Assembly: GCA_001305055.1 (NCBI GenBank)
Contig: BBZX01000002.1
Span: 1 to 64,000, forward strand
DNA: 64,000 nt
Source: Clostridia bacterium UC5.1-1C12
GTDB taxonomy: Bacteria > Bacillota_I > Bacilli_A > Erysipelotrichales > Erysipelotrichaceae
Direction: 5' to 3'
The translations under genes and the position numbers were made by a program. The notes beneath the pieces were generated by a model. The model had not been told where the DNA came from. It saw nothing but the letters and a program-made list of their open reading frames with translations, and did no database searches. Positions within the stretch are counted from its first letter, which is position 1; each line of letters starts with the position of its first letter. Below, one piece after another: positions 29,172 to 38,115 of the stretch.

Positions 29172-29287
29172 TCTTTATCAGAGATGTATGGTGAGAAATG
29201 TAACGATTGGAATATAGTATCAAAATGTATACATTATGAGACATCCTTCTTTTTACCATCTTATACCAATTTCTCAACTTTGTAAAC

Positions 29288-29367
29288 ACATTTTAGTTCT
29301 TTTTGTTAATATCACAGATACATTTTAGCGCTTTTTAGACTGTCTTATAAAGTATACTTTGTAAGAC
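29288..29367. promoter_or_regulatory. Direct repeats and 26-base palindrome before the LytTR gene
   Basis: ACATTTTAG, then two variable bases and CTTTTT, occurs at 29288-29304 and again at 29320-29336, 32 bases apart (about three helix turns). Next comes GTCTTATAAAGTA/TACTTTGTAAGAC at 29342-29367, an inverted repeat with a single mismatched pair. LytTR proteins bind direct repeats, so the first pair could be an autoregulatory site; the palindrome suggests a second, dimeric regulator. Confidence 0.5.
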
Positions 29368-29431
29368 AATTTTACCTGTAACGCCATTAGGAAATTGTTA
29401 ACTGAGGCATTAAAACAAGAGGAGTGGTTGA

Positions 29432-30127
29432 ATGATAGCTGTGAATACTGCTGTTGTTACTAAGAATAACGCGTTTTATAGGCAAATGGTACCAATGGTT
29501 GAATTATATTTGAAGAAATTGAAGATGGAAACAGATTTTTTGTTGTGCAGCGGATTAGCGGAACTGCATGGTGTTGTTAAAACGGGAAAGCGTTTGGATT
29601 TTATAATGATTGAAATCAGTGATCAGCTTCCAATAGATGACATCCAAGCCTTTATGAATGCCAATCATTTTGCTGAATATATGCTTATCAATGATGATAG
29701 GATCGTTAATTCTGCTGCTGTGAGAAAAGGTAATCTGATTTATCGCAATCTCACACAAAACAATGTGAATCACACGCTCGGCAACCTGACAGATAAAACG
29801 AATATGGCTAAGCATTTACTGGTTCCCGTGGCTGGCTGCAGCCGTGTTGTCGCGGTAGATAACATCGTATATGCGGAAATAATGAAAAGAACGCTTACAC
29901 TGCATTTAGAATCTGAAATTATTACCTATCAGGGACAGCTGGACGTATTGGCGGCTCAGCTGCCTGAAACTAATTTTTTCAGATGTCATCGTTCATATCT
30001 GGTTAATTTAGATTATGTAACTGGCATCAGGCGTTATGATTTTATCTTAAATGATAACATATATGTTCCGATTGCTAAGGGAACATGGAAAAAAGCGTCA
30101 GAAGCTTTATTGCGTTTTATTCGATAG
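29432..30127 (+). CDS. LytTR-domain DNA-binding regulator
   Basis: The 231-residue protein starts at ATG 29432 after AGAGGAG. The C-terminal LytTR domain (about 130-231) shows VVAVDNIVYAEIMKRTLTLH, then FFRCHRSYLVNLDYVTGI, the family signature. The N-terminal 120 residues have the size and strand pattern of a receiver but no clear phosphoacceptor aspartate, and no histidine kinase is adjacent. It is likely a stand-alone or degenerate-receiver regulator. The bactofilin gene follows 46 bases later. Confidence 0.85.
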   Translation: MIAVNTAVVTKNNAFYRQMVPMVELYLKKLKMETDFLLCSGLAELHGVVKTGKRLDFIMIEISDQLPIDDIQAFMNANHFAEYMLINDDRIVNSAAVRKGNLIYRNLTQNNVNHTLGNLTDKTNMAKHLLVPVAGCSRVVAVDNIVYAEIMKRTLTLHLESEIITYQGQLDVLAAQLPETNFFRCHRSYLVNLDYVTGIRRYDFILNDNIYVPIAKGTWKKASEALLRFIR

Positions 30128-30173
30128 CTTTAAACTGTATAAAACAGTTAAAGATAAATCTAGGAGGAAAATT

Positions 30174-30827
30174 ATGAGTACATTTAATAATCCAAAATCA
30201 AACTTTGGTGATTTAGCAAAGAAAATGGGGATTGGGGGTAATGAGGAGAAAACGCAGCTCAGAACTGCGCCGCCGCTTTCCAACACAGTGAAGAAAAACA
30301 CGGCTACTGTTATATCATCAGATGTTGTGATAATCGGTAATATTAAAAGCCGTGAAGATTTTGAATTAAATGGTGAAGTCATGGGTGATATTGAATCACA
30401 GGGTACGATCCGTATCAATGGTAAGGTGAAAGGCGATGTAAAGGCAGTGAATGTACTTTTTCAGCATGCTTCTTATACAGGAAATATTGTATCTGAAAGT
30501 AAGGTCATGATTGATTGTGATACATCGATTACCGGTGATATATCAGCGAAAATGGTAACGATAGATGGCTATTTAAAGGGGAATACGGTTGCTGATGAAG
30601 AAGTGACAATTAATGCGCAGGCGGTTGTGCAGGGCAATATAACAGCCAGACAGATCAGTATCGCGCAGGGCGCGCAGATTGTCGGCAGTATTGAAACGAA
30701 AGCTGCGCCTGAGCCATCAGAGATTGAAGTAGATCGCTCAGCTTTTATCGATGAAACAACCAGCTCTATTTTAGCGGGCATGGAAAATGAGGAAGAGCCG
30801 GAAGATTCTTCAGAAGTAATTGCTTGA
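30174..30827 (+). CDS. Bactofilin
   Basis: Bactofilins are polymer-forming cytoskeletal proteins that set cell shape or place wall enzymes. The 217-residue protein starts at ATG 30174 after AGGAGG. The central beta-helix (about 45-180) shows the family's repeating glycine/hydrophobic pattern: VVIIGNIKSREDFELNGEV, GTIRINGKVKGDVKAV, and similar turns every 16-20 residues. The N-terminal tail is polar and low in order, and the C-terminal tail is acidic. Its pairing with a LytTR regulator suggests control by that protein. Confidence 0.9.
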   Translation: MSTFNNPKSNFGDLAKKMGIGGNEEKTQLRTAPPLSNTVKKNTATVISSDVVIIGNIKSREDFELNGEVMGDIESQGTIRINGKVKGDVKAVNVLFQHASYTGNIVSESKVMIDCDTSITGDISAKMVTIDGYLKGNTVADEEVTINAQAVVQGNITARQISIAQGAQIVGSIETKAAPEPSEIEVDRSAFIDETTSSILAGMENEEEPEDSSEVIA

Positions 30828-30929
30828 GATTATATAAAGAGTATGTATTAGATGTGAACGGTCTTCTTTTTATGATTATAATCAGCTCCTTCTAATCGAG
30901 GCGGGTGATGTGGTATTCATACATACACA

Positions 30930-30957
30930 GAATCCTTCTTTTATGAAGGAGTTCTTT
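30930..30957 (+). terminator. Weak terminator after the bactofilin gene
   Basis: GAATCCTTC and GAAGGAGTTC form an imperfect stem around a TTTTAT loop, with a short T tail. Confidence 0.5.
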
Positions 30958-30958
30958 A

Positions 30959-31021
30959 TATTGACTAATATAACAATATAGTCAATATTATGTTGACAGA
31001 AGCATGCAGAAGTAGTAAACT
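30959..31021 (+). promoter_or_regulatory. Promoter and operator of the Ntn-hydrolase gene
   Basis: TTGACA (30993-30998) and TAAACT (31016-31021) are spaced 17 bases apart, a good sigma-A promoter. Just upstream TATTGACTA (30959-30967) and TAGTCAATA (30979-30987) form a perfect 9-base inverted repeat with an 11-base gap. Being upstream of the -35, it could be an activator or repressor site. Confidence 0.65.
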
Positions 31022-31066
31022 CTAAACATGACTAATTTTATTTAACGGTCATTTATAGGAGGGCTT

Positions 31067-32131
31067 ATGAACAAAATAGTTAAACGATTACTCATTGGTA
31101 CCGCGTGTGCAGCAGTTGTCCTTGTGGGCGGTTTCTATGCTATGTTCCATAATGAACTGGCAACGCTTCAGTCAATGAAAAAAGTAGATGATTACGCATT
31201 ATATACAATGGAGTATAAAGGCGATTATGGTTTTGATGATTTCCTGGCAGCCGGTGCCAGTACGGATGGTGAACTGATACAATTTGTATCTGCAAAACTT
31301 CTAAAGGGAATACCAGTAGAATTCAGCATTCCTAATCTTGGCTGTTCAACCTTTAATGCGGCCACTCCGGATGGCGCAAAAATATTCGGCAGAAATTTTG
31401 ATTTAACATACTCACCGGCTTTATTTGTGAAAACGCAGCCAGATAATGGCTATGCTTCTTTTTCAACGGTTAATTTAGGCTTTTTAGGTTATAATGAAGA
31501 AAAATTGCCGGATGGCTTATTATCAAGCATTATTACATTGGCGGCCCCTTATGCACCGCTTGACGGCATTAATGAAAAGGGCTTGGCAATCGGTGTATTG
31601 CTGATACCTACCGAGGCAACAAATCAGCAAACCGATAAAATTGACATTACTACGACGACGGCAGTGCGGCTGGTATTAGATAAGGCGGCAACCGTTGATG
31701 AAGCAGTCGCTTTGCTGAAACAATATGACATGCACTCATCCGCAAACAGCAGTTATCATTTTCAAATAGCCGATGCAAACGGGAAATCAGTTGTCGTAGA
31801 ATATGTTGATAATGAAATTAGTATTGTTGAAATGAACGGCAATTGGCAGGCTGCCACCAACTTTCTTCTGACACCGGGTGATTATGACTTTGGCAAAGGA
31901 CAGGATCGTTATGCGACTCTGGAGAAGACATTGACAGAAAATAAAGGTATTTTGAGTGAGGCAGAAGGCATGAATCTATTGGAAGCCGTTTCTCAGCCGC
32001 TGCATATGAATGATGAAAATGAAATGACAGGCACTCAATGGTCAATCATTTATAATCAGAGTGAATTGAGTGCTACAATCAGTATCGGCATGAAATATGA
32101 TACTCCGTATACGTACATTTTGAATAAATAA
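31067..32131 (+). CDS. Membrane-anchored Ntn hydrolase, penicillin acylase/choloylglycine hydrolase type
   Basis: This linear-amide C-N hydrolase family has an N-terminal Cys nucleophile. The protein is 354 residues, with a membrane helix at about 5-25. The nucleophile should be Cys93 in LGCSTF; Arg109 and Asp112 in GRNFD follow at +16 and +19, the same spacing as Cys2, Arg18 and Asp21 in choloylglycine hydrolase. INEKGLAIG matches the family's Asn82 region. Cys93 is internal, so a cut before it is needed to make an active enzyme, or the protein is inactive. It acts outside the membrane. The substrate could be bile salts, penicillin V, N-acyl signals or others. Confidence 0.8.
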   Translation: MNKIVKRLLIGTACAAVVLVGGFYAMFHNELATLQSMKKVDDYALYTMEYKGDYGFDDFLAAGASTDGELIQFVSAKLLKGIPVEFSIPNLGCSTFNAATPDGAKIFGRNFDLTYSPALFVKTQPDNGYASFSTVNLGFLGYNEEKLPDGLLSSIITLAAPYAPLDGINEKGLAIGVLLIPTEATNQQTDKIDITTTTAVRLVLDKAATVDEAVALLKQYDMHSSANSSYHFQIADANGKSVVVEYVDNEISIVEMNGNWQAATNFLLTPGDYDFGKGQDRYATLEKTLTENKGILSEAEGMNLLEAVSQPLHMNDENEMTGTQWSIIYNQSELSATISIGMKYDTPYTYILNK

Positions 32132-32298
32132 GGAAGGGAACACGGACAGCAAGAGGCTGAAAGTGTTCTTTTTGTTTGAAACGATGAAAAAATATGAAAA
32201 TTAAAACAAATATTGTAAAAAAGTGTGAAAACGAGCGATAAACATTATGGAAATACAGGAAAATAATGTTATACAAGTCACAAAAATGTGAATAAGGC

Positions 32299-32327
32299 TT
32301 GTAAAATCAAGGGTTGTTATGTATAAT
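32299..32327 (+). promoter_or_regulatory. Promoter of the opp operon
   Basis: TTGTAA (32299-32304) and TATAAT (32322-32327) are spaced 17 bases apart, 42 bases before the oppA start. Confidence 0.75.
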
Positions 32328-32368
32328 GATTACATTATCAATATAAGTTGATAGGAGGGAATTCTTTA

Positions 32369-34205
32369 ATGAAAAAGTTAGTAGCAGTATGTATGGTTGC
32401 GCTAATGGCTTTAGCAGGATGCAGCAGCAATGGCGGTAATGGTAATGGTGATACCAATAACGGCGGTAATGATGCTAATGCAGGCAAAGAGTTAGTAGTA
32501 GCAACATTTGATATGAACGGTGATTTCCACCAGTCTGAAGGTTTCGGAAACAGTTCATATGACAAGAACGTTCGTGATTTGATTCATGGATATTCACCGG
32601 TTGCATTTACAGCTGACGGCGAATGGATCGTTGATGAAACAGTTATTAAAGAACTTGTTAAGTCAGAAGATGCTGATGGCAACACAGTTTATACATGGAC
32701 TTTAAATGATGGATTAAAATGGAATGACGGTGAACCGGTAACAGCAGACGATTATGTATTTGCTTATTTAGTAGCAGGTTCTCCGCAATTAGTAGCAGCG
32801 GGTGCTTCTGATTCTACAGGTGAAAACTTTGTAGGCTACACTGAATATCACACAGGTGAAAGTGATGTCTTAGGCGGTGTTAAGAAAATTGATGACTCAA
32901 CTTTCTCTGTCACTGTGTCTAAAGACAAACTGCCATATTTCTGGGAACTGAGCTTCATGCGTGTATATCCATATCCTATGCATGTATTGGGGGCTGACGG
33001 TGCTATCGAAACAACAGATGAAGGTTCTAAATTTACTGGTGATCTGGCTGAAGCAGTTAACAAATTCGGTTCTGACTACCGTTTTGCTCCAACTGTAAGC
33101 TGTGGTCCTTATAGCTTTATTTCATTTGAAAACAAAACAAGTGAAGATGGTTAAAAATGAGAACTTCGCCGGTACTTGGGATAAGAAAACACCATCTATC
33201 GAAACAATCATTGTTAAGACAGTTAATGCTACATTAGATGTTGATATGCTGGTTAACGGTGAAGTTGACATCGTTCAAGGCGTTGTAGAAGGCGATAAGA
33301 TCGAAAAAGCAAAAGCTGCTGAAAACGTTCAGGAATCTACTTATGCCCGTAACGGTTTTGGTAACGTTCCAATGCATACAGATTTCGGCGCTACAAAAGA
33401 AAAAGAAGTGCGTCATGCTATCGCATACATTTTGGATAAAGATGATCTGATCAACAATATCCTGGGCGGTTACGGTACAACAGTTAACTCTGATTACTCA
33501 ACAGCTTCTTGGACTTATCAGGCTAAAAAATCTGAATTGGACTCTAAGTTAATCAACTATGCTTTCTCTATCGATAAAGCAAATGCAGAATTAGATAATT
33601 CAAGCTATAAGTTTGAAGCTGATGGTGTTACTCCTTGGGATGTAACAAAAGCTGGTGAAGGTTATTACCGTCACAATGCTGCCGGTGAGCCATTAACTAT
33701 CACTCACTTAGGTACAAATGACAACCCTGTTACAGATACGATCGAATTGCAGCTGAAACAGAATGCTCCTAAGGCCGGTATTGACTTCAGAATTGAAAGA
33801 ACTGACTTTGCTGGTATGCTTGATGCTTATTACTATGGAGGTGCTAAGCCTGATAGTGAAAGAAAATACAACACATTCAACATGGCAACTCAATTCTCTG
33901 ATGCACCGGACCCTTACTATTCTTCATATGCATGTGATTTCGCAGGAACTCCATCAAATCCTTCAAATATCTGTGATCCGGAATTAGACGAAATTATTCA
34001 ACGTTTAAGACATACTTCATCTGAAAATGCTGAAGAATTCGCAGATATCTGGGTAGAATATCAGGTTAAATGGAATGATTTAATGCCTATGGTTCCAATT
34101 TATGCTAACCAATACTATGATTTTGCTGATGCTGATTTGAATGGCTTTAATACTACTCCGTTTGCTTCTTGGGCACAGATTATCTGTGACATGAGCTGGA
34201 AATAG
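32369..34205 (+). CDS. oppA: Oligopeptide-binding lipoprotein OppA-like (one frame break)
   Basis: This SBP family 5 protein captures peptides outside the cell. Start ATG 32369 follows TAGGAGGG. MKKLVAVCMVALMALAGC is a lipoprotein signal with Cys18, followed by a Gly/Asn-rich linker. WTLNDGLKWNDGEPVTADD is the family signature near residue 110. An extra A near 33138 breaks the frame; without it the protein is about 611 residues, normal for OppA. It has the highest expression-like codon use in the region. A stem-loop follows before oppB. Confidence 0.9.
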
Positions 34206-34235
34206 TTTTAAAAAATAAAAGTTAAGTTTATGCAG

Positions 34236-34270
34236 AGAAGATAGTAGAGAAATTTACTATCTTCTTTGTT
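34236..34270 (+). terminator. Stem-loop between oppA and oppB
   Basis: AGAAGATAGTA and TACTATCTTCT form an 11-base perfect stem followed by a TTTGTTG tail. It probably gives partial termination or 3' protection, so oppA is made in excess over the membrane parts. Confidence 0.75.
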
Positions 34271-34298
34271 GCTGTTATTGCTTGAAAGGAGGAGCAAC

Positions 34299-35255
34299 AT
34301 GATAAAGTACTCAATCAAGAGAATTCTCTCGCTGATTCCGGTAGTATTTGCGATATCCATTGTGCTTTTCGGATTAAACAAATTAATGCCGGGTGATCCT
34401 GTGGCGATGATGATTCCAACTAATACACGTCCTGATCAGTATCAGATGGTGTATGATGCGATTGAAGAAAATTTGGGACTGGATAAACCGGTTCCTGTGC
34501 AATATGTGAACTGGGTGAAAAATATCGCTCAGGGCGAACTTGGTTACTCTACTACATATAACAAGCCAGTTAAGGATGTTTTAGCTGAGCCACTGAAGAA
34601 TACAATTATTTTGAATGGCTTTGTATTGTTATTTTCACTGACGATCTCGATCTTTGCCGGTATCTGGTCAGCAATCAAGCGAGGTAAGTTTGTCGATCAG
34701 TTCTGGCAGGTATTCTCACTCATAGGAATGAGTATGCCGTCATTCTTTATCGGTTTATGTTTAATATCTGTATTTGCATTCAAATTAAAATGGGTACCTT
34801 CAAATGGTATGCCGACCGATCTGTCTGATTTGGCAGCATGGGCGCGCTATTTGGTACTGCCGGTTACAACTCTGACGATCATGAGCTTAGCGGGAACGAT
34901 CCGTTATGTGCGTAATGCTATGCTCGACGCTTTGAGTCAGGATTATATCAGAACAGCACGTTCAAAAGGTCTTAGCGAGAAGGTAGTTATTTATTCTCAT
35001 GCTTTTCGTAATGCTTTGATTCCGATCATTACGGTAGTTATCGCACAAATCGGAACATTGTTCGGCGGTTCAATGGTTGCGGAGCAGATCTTCTCATGGA
35101 ATGGTCTTGGCCGTGTCCTAGTTACTGCATTAAATCGCCGTGACTCGATGACGGTTATTGCTTTGAATATGTTCTATGCTGTTATTTATTTAGTGTCGAA
35201 TTTTGTCTGCGACTTGGCCTATGCGCTGGTAGATCCGCGTATCAAACTTGATTAA
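34299..35255 (+). CDS. oppB: Oligopeptide ABC permease OppB
   Basis: This is an inner membrane permease, 318 residues, with six expected helices. The start is ATG 34299 after AAAGGAGGA, just upstream of MIKYSIKRILSLIPVVF. It carries the OppB motif LNKLMPGDPV, and the EAA loop DYIRTARSKGLSEKVVIYSH contacts the ATPases. It is intact. It pairs with the unusual OppC encoded 13 bases downstream. Confidence 0.94.
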   Translation: MIKYSIKRILSLIPVVFAISIVLFGLNKLMPGDPVAMMIPTNTRPDQYQMVYDAIEENLGLDKPVPVQYVNWVKNIAQGELGYSTTYNKPVKDVLAEPLKNTIILNGFVLLFSLTISIFAGIWSAIKRGKFVDQFWQVFSLIGMSMPSFFIGLCLISVFAFKLKWVPSNGMPTDLSDLAAWARYLVLPVTTLTIMSLAGTIRYVRNAMLDALSQDYIRTARSKGLSEKVVIYSHAFRNALIPIITVVIAQIGTLFGGSMVAEQIFSWNGLGRVLVTALNRRDSMTVIALNMFYAVIYLVSNFVCDLAYALVDPRIKLD

Positions 35256-35268
35256 GGAGAGCTGAAAT

Positions 35269-37119
35269 ATGGATAAAAAGAAAAATATATTTTCAAGAAT
35301 GCTTAGCTCCTTCACATCAATGTTTGCGGGATTATTCTCACCAAAAGCAAGAAAAAACATGAATGGTCTAAGCGTATTGGAAGAAGAAGCAATTACTTCA
35401 CCAACTAAGGTTGTGTGGAAGAATTTTATTAATGATAAGTTAGCACGTATTGGATTGATTGGATTTGTTGCAATCCTGTGTTTCTCTTTCATCGGTTCAA
35501 TTTTATTCCCGATGGATGCTTTAAATACTGAGGCGGTTATTAAAAACGTTCAGCCCGGCAAAGGTTATTTGAACGTCAGTGACCAACTCGTCAAAGAAGG
35601 GGTCAAGGATATTCGTTCCGGTATCACGTTCTCAATTGGTTTGTCAAAGGAAGGTAATTTATATGGTTGGGGTATTGACCAAGAAGGTGCCCTGAATATA
35701 CCTGATGATGTCAAATCAAGAAAAATCGAGAAAATTTCAGTCGGTGACAAGCATGTTCTGGCACTGTCAGATACTGGAAAGCTTTATGCCTGGGGTTACA
35801 ACAACTTCAATCAGGGAGATGTACCTCTTGAAATGAAGGGGTTATTTGAAATGGAAAAAATCCAGGATATCTTCGCTGGTGAACAATATTCTGCAGTTTT
35901 AACTAAAAAGGGAAAATTGTATATCTGGGGCAGTGTGTTATCCAGTAAGCTGGATATCATCCCAGAGGAGTATCAAGGCCATATCGTCGATATGAAGGGT
36001 TCAAGCTATAACATGCTGCTGCTTCTTGACGATGGTACCGTTGGTACATTAGGTGTTGCGGGCAATGATTTCTCTGCTGTACCTGAAGAATTAAAAGATG
36101 GTTCAGTTAAAGCTGAACAGATTGCAATTTCATTCCGTAATGGTTTAGTCCTGGATGATCAGGGAAAACTGCATGTATGGGGTTCTCGAGATAAGAACTG
36201 TCTTGCGATACCTGAAATCAATGAAAAGATCGTTCAGATCGAAAGCGGTAAAAACAGCTTCTACGCACTTGGTGAAAGCGGTACAGTCTATACATGGGGT
36301 ACAAATGATCTTGGCGAGCAGAATGTTCCGTCAAACTTGAAAGCGACAGCAATTTATGGCGACTACTTCCAAGCTTATGCGTTGCAAGAGGATGGGAAAG
36401 TTACTGCTTGGGGCAATGATGGCTACACATTAGGTACGGACGAACAAGGCCGTGACTTATTAACCCGTCTCATTCATGGCGGTAAGGTTACCTTGATCGT
36501 CGGCTTCATCGCTTGTCTGATTCAGGGAGTTATCGGTATCATTGTCGGTATGATTTCCGGCTTTAAAGGCGGTTGGGTTGATAACCTGATGATGCGTCTG
36601 ACTGAAATTATCTCATCAATTCCGTTTATGCCATTGGTTATCACATTATCCGCATTCTTATCTACGGATATGACCAGTGATCAGAAAATGTATTTGATTA
36701 TGTTTATCTTAGGATGTATTTCATGGCCGGGCTTGGCACGTTTGATTCGCGGTCAGATTCTTATTGAACGTGAAAAAGACTTCGTACTGGCTGCCCGTGC
36801 TCTTGGAATTAAGGAAGCCGGCATCATGGTACGTCACATCCTGCCAAACGTTTTAAATATTTGTATTGTTAATATTACATTGAGTTATGCTTCTAACATG
36901 CTGACTGAATCTGCATTGTCCTTCTTGGGATTCGGTGTTCAGCCGCCTATGCCTTCATGGGGTAATATGCTGACGAATGCACAGAAGATGACGGTTATCG
37001 AGCTCTACTGGTGGCAGTGGATCTTACCGGCTCTTTGTATCTTTATCGCTGCCTTCTCTATCAACTTGATTGGTGATGGTCTGCGTTCTGCCCTTGATCC
37101 AAAGGCTAATGAAAAGTAG
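35269..37119 (+). CDS. oppC: OppC permease with an inserted seven-repeat RCC1-like propeller
   Basis: This protein has 616 residues in one intact frame; ordinary OppC has about 300. Residues 1-55 are the cytosolic N-terminus and helix 1 is at about 58-81. Residues about 112-387 form seven RCC1-type repeats of 38-45 residues, centred on LYGWG (131), LYAWG (172), LYIWG (217), VGTLG (258, degenerate), LHVWG (301), VYTWG (340) and VTAWG (378). The last repeat runs straight into LGTDEQGRDLLTRLIHGG (388-405), the OppC motif after helix 1. Five more helices follow, with the EAA loop at about 502-527. The propeller should lie outside the membrane, where OppA docks. Confidence 0.93.
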   Translation: MDKKKNIFSRMLSSFTSMFAGLFSPKARKNMNGLSVLEEEAITSPTKVVWKNFINDKLARIGLIGFVAILCFSFIGSILFPMDALNTEAVIKNVQPGKGYLNVSDQLVKEGVKDIRSGITFSIGLSKEGNLYGWGIDQEGALNIPDDVKSRKIEKISVGDKHVLALSDTGKLYAWGYNNFNQGDVPLEMKGLFEMEKIQDIFAGEQYSAVLTKKGKLYIWGSVLSSKLDIIPEEYQGHIVDMKGSSYNMLLLLDDGTVGTLGVAGNDFSAVPEELKDGSVKAEQIAISFRNGLVLDDQGKLHVWGSRDKNCLAIPEINEKIVQIESGKNSFYALGESGTVYTWGTNDLGEQNVPSNLKATAIYGDYFQAYALQEDGKVTAWGNDGYTLGTDEQGRDLLTRLIHGGKVTLIVGFIACLIQGVIGIIVGMISGFKGGWVDNLMMRLTEIISSIPFMPLVITLSAFLSTDMTSDQKMYLIMFILGCISWPGLARLIRGQILIEREKDFVLAARALGIKEAGIMVRHILPNVLNICIVNITLSYASNMLTESALSFLGFGVQPPMPSWGNMLTNAQKMTVIELYWWQWILPALCIFIAAFSINLIGDGLRSALDPKANEK

Positions 37120-37128
37120 GTGTAAATC

Positions 37129-38115
37129 ATGAGTTTATTAGAAATTAAAGATCTACATACGTATTTTGATACCAAGCGCGGATTGATCAAGGCCGTTAAT
37201 GGTGTTTCATTAACCATCGAAGAAGGACGTACATTAGGTGTAGTTGGTGAGTCAGGTTCAGGTAAGAGCCAGACAGCAATGAGTATTTTAAAATTATTTG
37301 AACAAAATCAGAAAATATATTCCGGTGAAATTTATTTTGACAGCAAGAAGATTTCTGATCTGAATGCACAGCAGATGAGTCATATCCGCGGAAATGATAT
37401 TTCTATCATTTTCCAGGAACCGATGACCTCATTAAATCCGATTTTTACGGTCAACCGTCAGATCAGTGAGGTTTTGATGCTGCATCAGAAGCTCAGCAAA
37501 AAAGAAGCTGAGAAGCGCAGTATTGAAATGCTTCAGCAGGTTAAGATTGCGAATCCAGTACAGGTAAACAAAAGCTATCCATTCCAGCTGTCAGGCGGTA
37601 TGCGCCAGCGTGTAATGATCGCTATGGCACTTGCCTGCCGGCCGAAGCTGCTGATTGCCGATGAGCCGACAACAGCGCTTGACGTAACGATTCAGGCACA
37701 AATACTGCGTTTGATGAATGATCTGAAGCATGAGCTGGGTACATCGATCATGTTCATTACTCATGACTTAGGTGTTATCAACCAAATGGCTGATGATGTT
37801 GCAGTTATGTATTGCGGACAGGTTGTTGAATCTGCACCGGTTGAAATATTTTCCGTGGTTCTGAATATCTGCATCCTTATACCGAGGGTCTGCTGACTTC
37901 AATTCCACGTCTTAACTCTGAACGTACCGAACGTCTGGATGCAATTCCAGGCTCTGTTCCGCATCCATTGGCACTGCCTGAAGCTGTAATTTGCGCCGCG
38001 CTGCAAGTATGCGTGTGACAAATGCCGTAAGGAAGAACCTGATTTGGTAAAGGTAGGAGAAAATCACAGCATCCGCTGCTTCTATCCGGTAAAGAGGGGG
38101 AAAAATAATGGCTAA
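37129..38115 (+). CDS. oppD: Oligopeptide ABC ATPase OppD (three base losses)
   Basis: This is one of the two ATPases of the importer. Walker A is [11 protein letters not shown], the Q-loop [12 protein letters not shown], the signature [15 protein letters not shown], Walker [14 protein letters not shown], and the H-loop FITHDLGVI. One A is missing near 37845, and a G and a T are missing near 37983-38000. Restored, the end reads [14 protein letters not shown] and then [15 protein letters not shown], the cysteine-rich (Fe-S type) tail of OppD. Length is about 329 residues. It overlaps oppF by 8 bases. Confidence 0.92.

Noticed and set aside
29100..29285. A 61-codon open frame after pfp
   Set aside because: It overlaps two hairpins, has no ribosome binding site, and its composition is that of AT-rich non-coding DNA.
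35269..37119. OppC-RCC1 as an assembly chimera
   Set aside because: The reading frame is open through both junctions, the insert sits exactly in an OppC loop, all OppC motifs occur in order around it, and base composition does not change.
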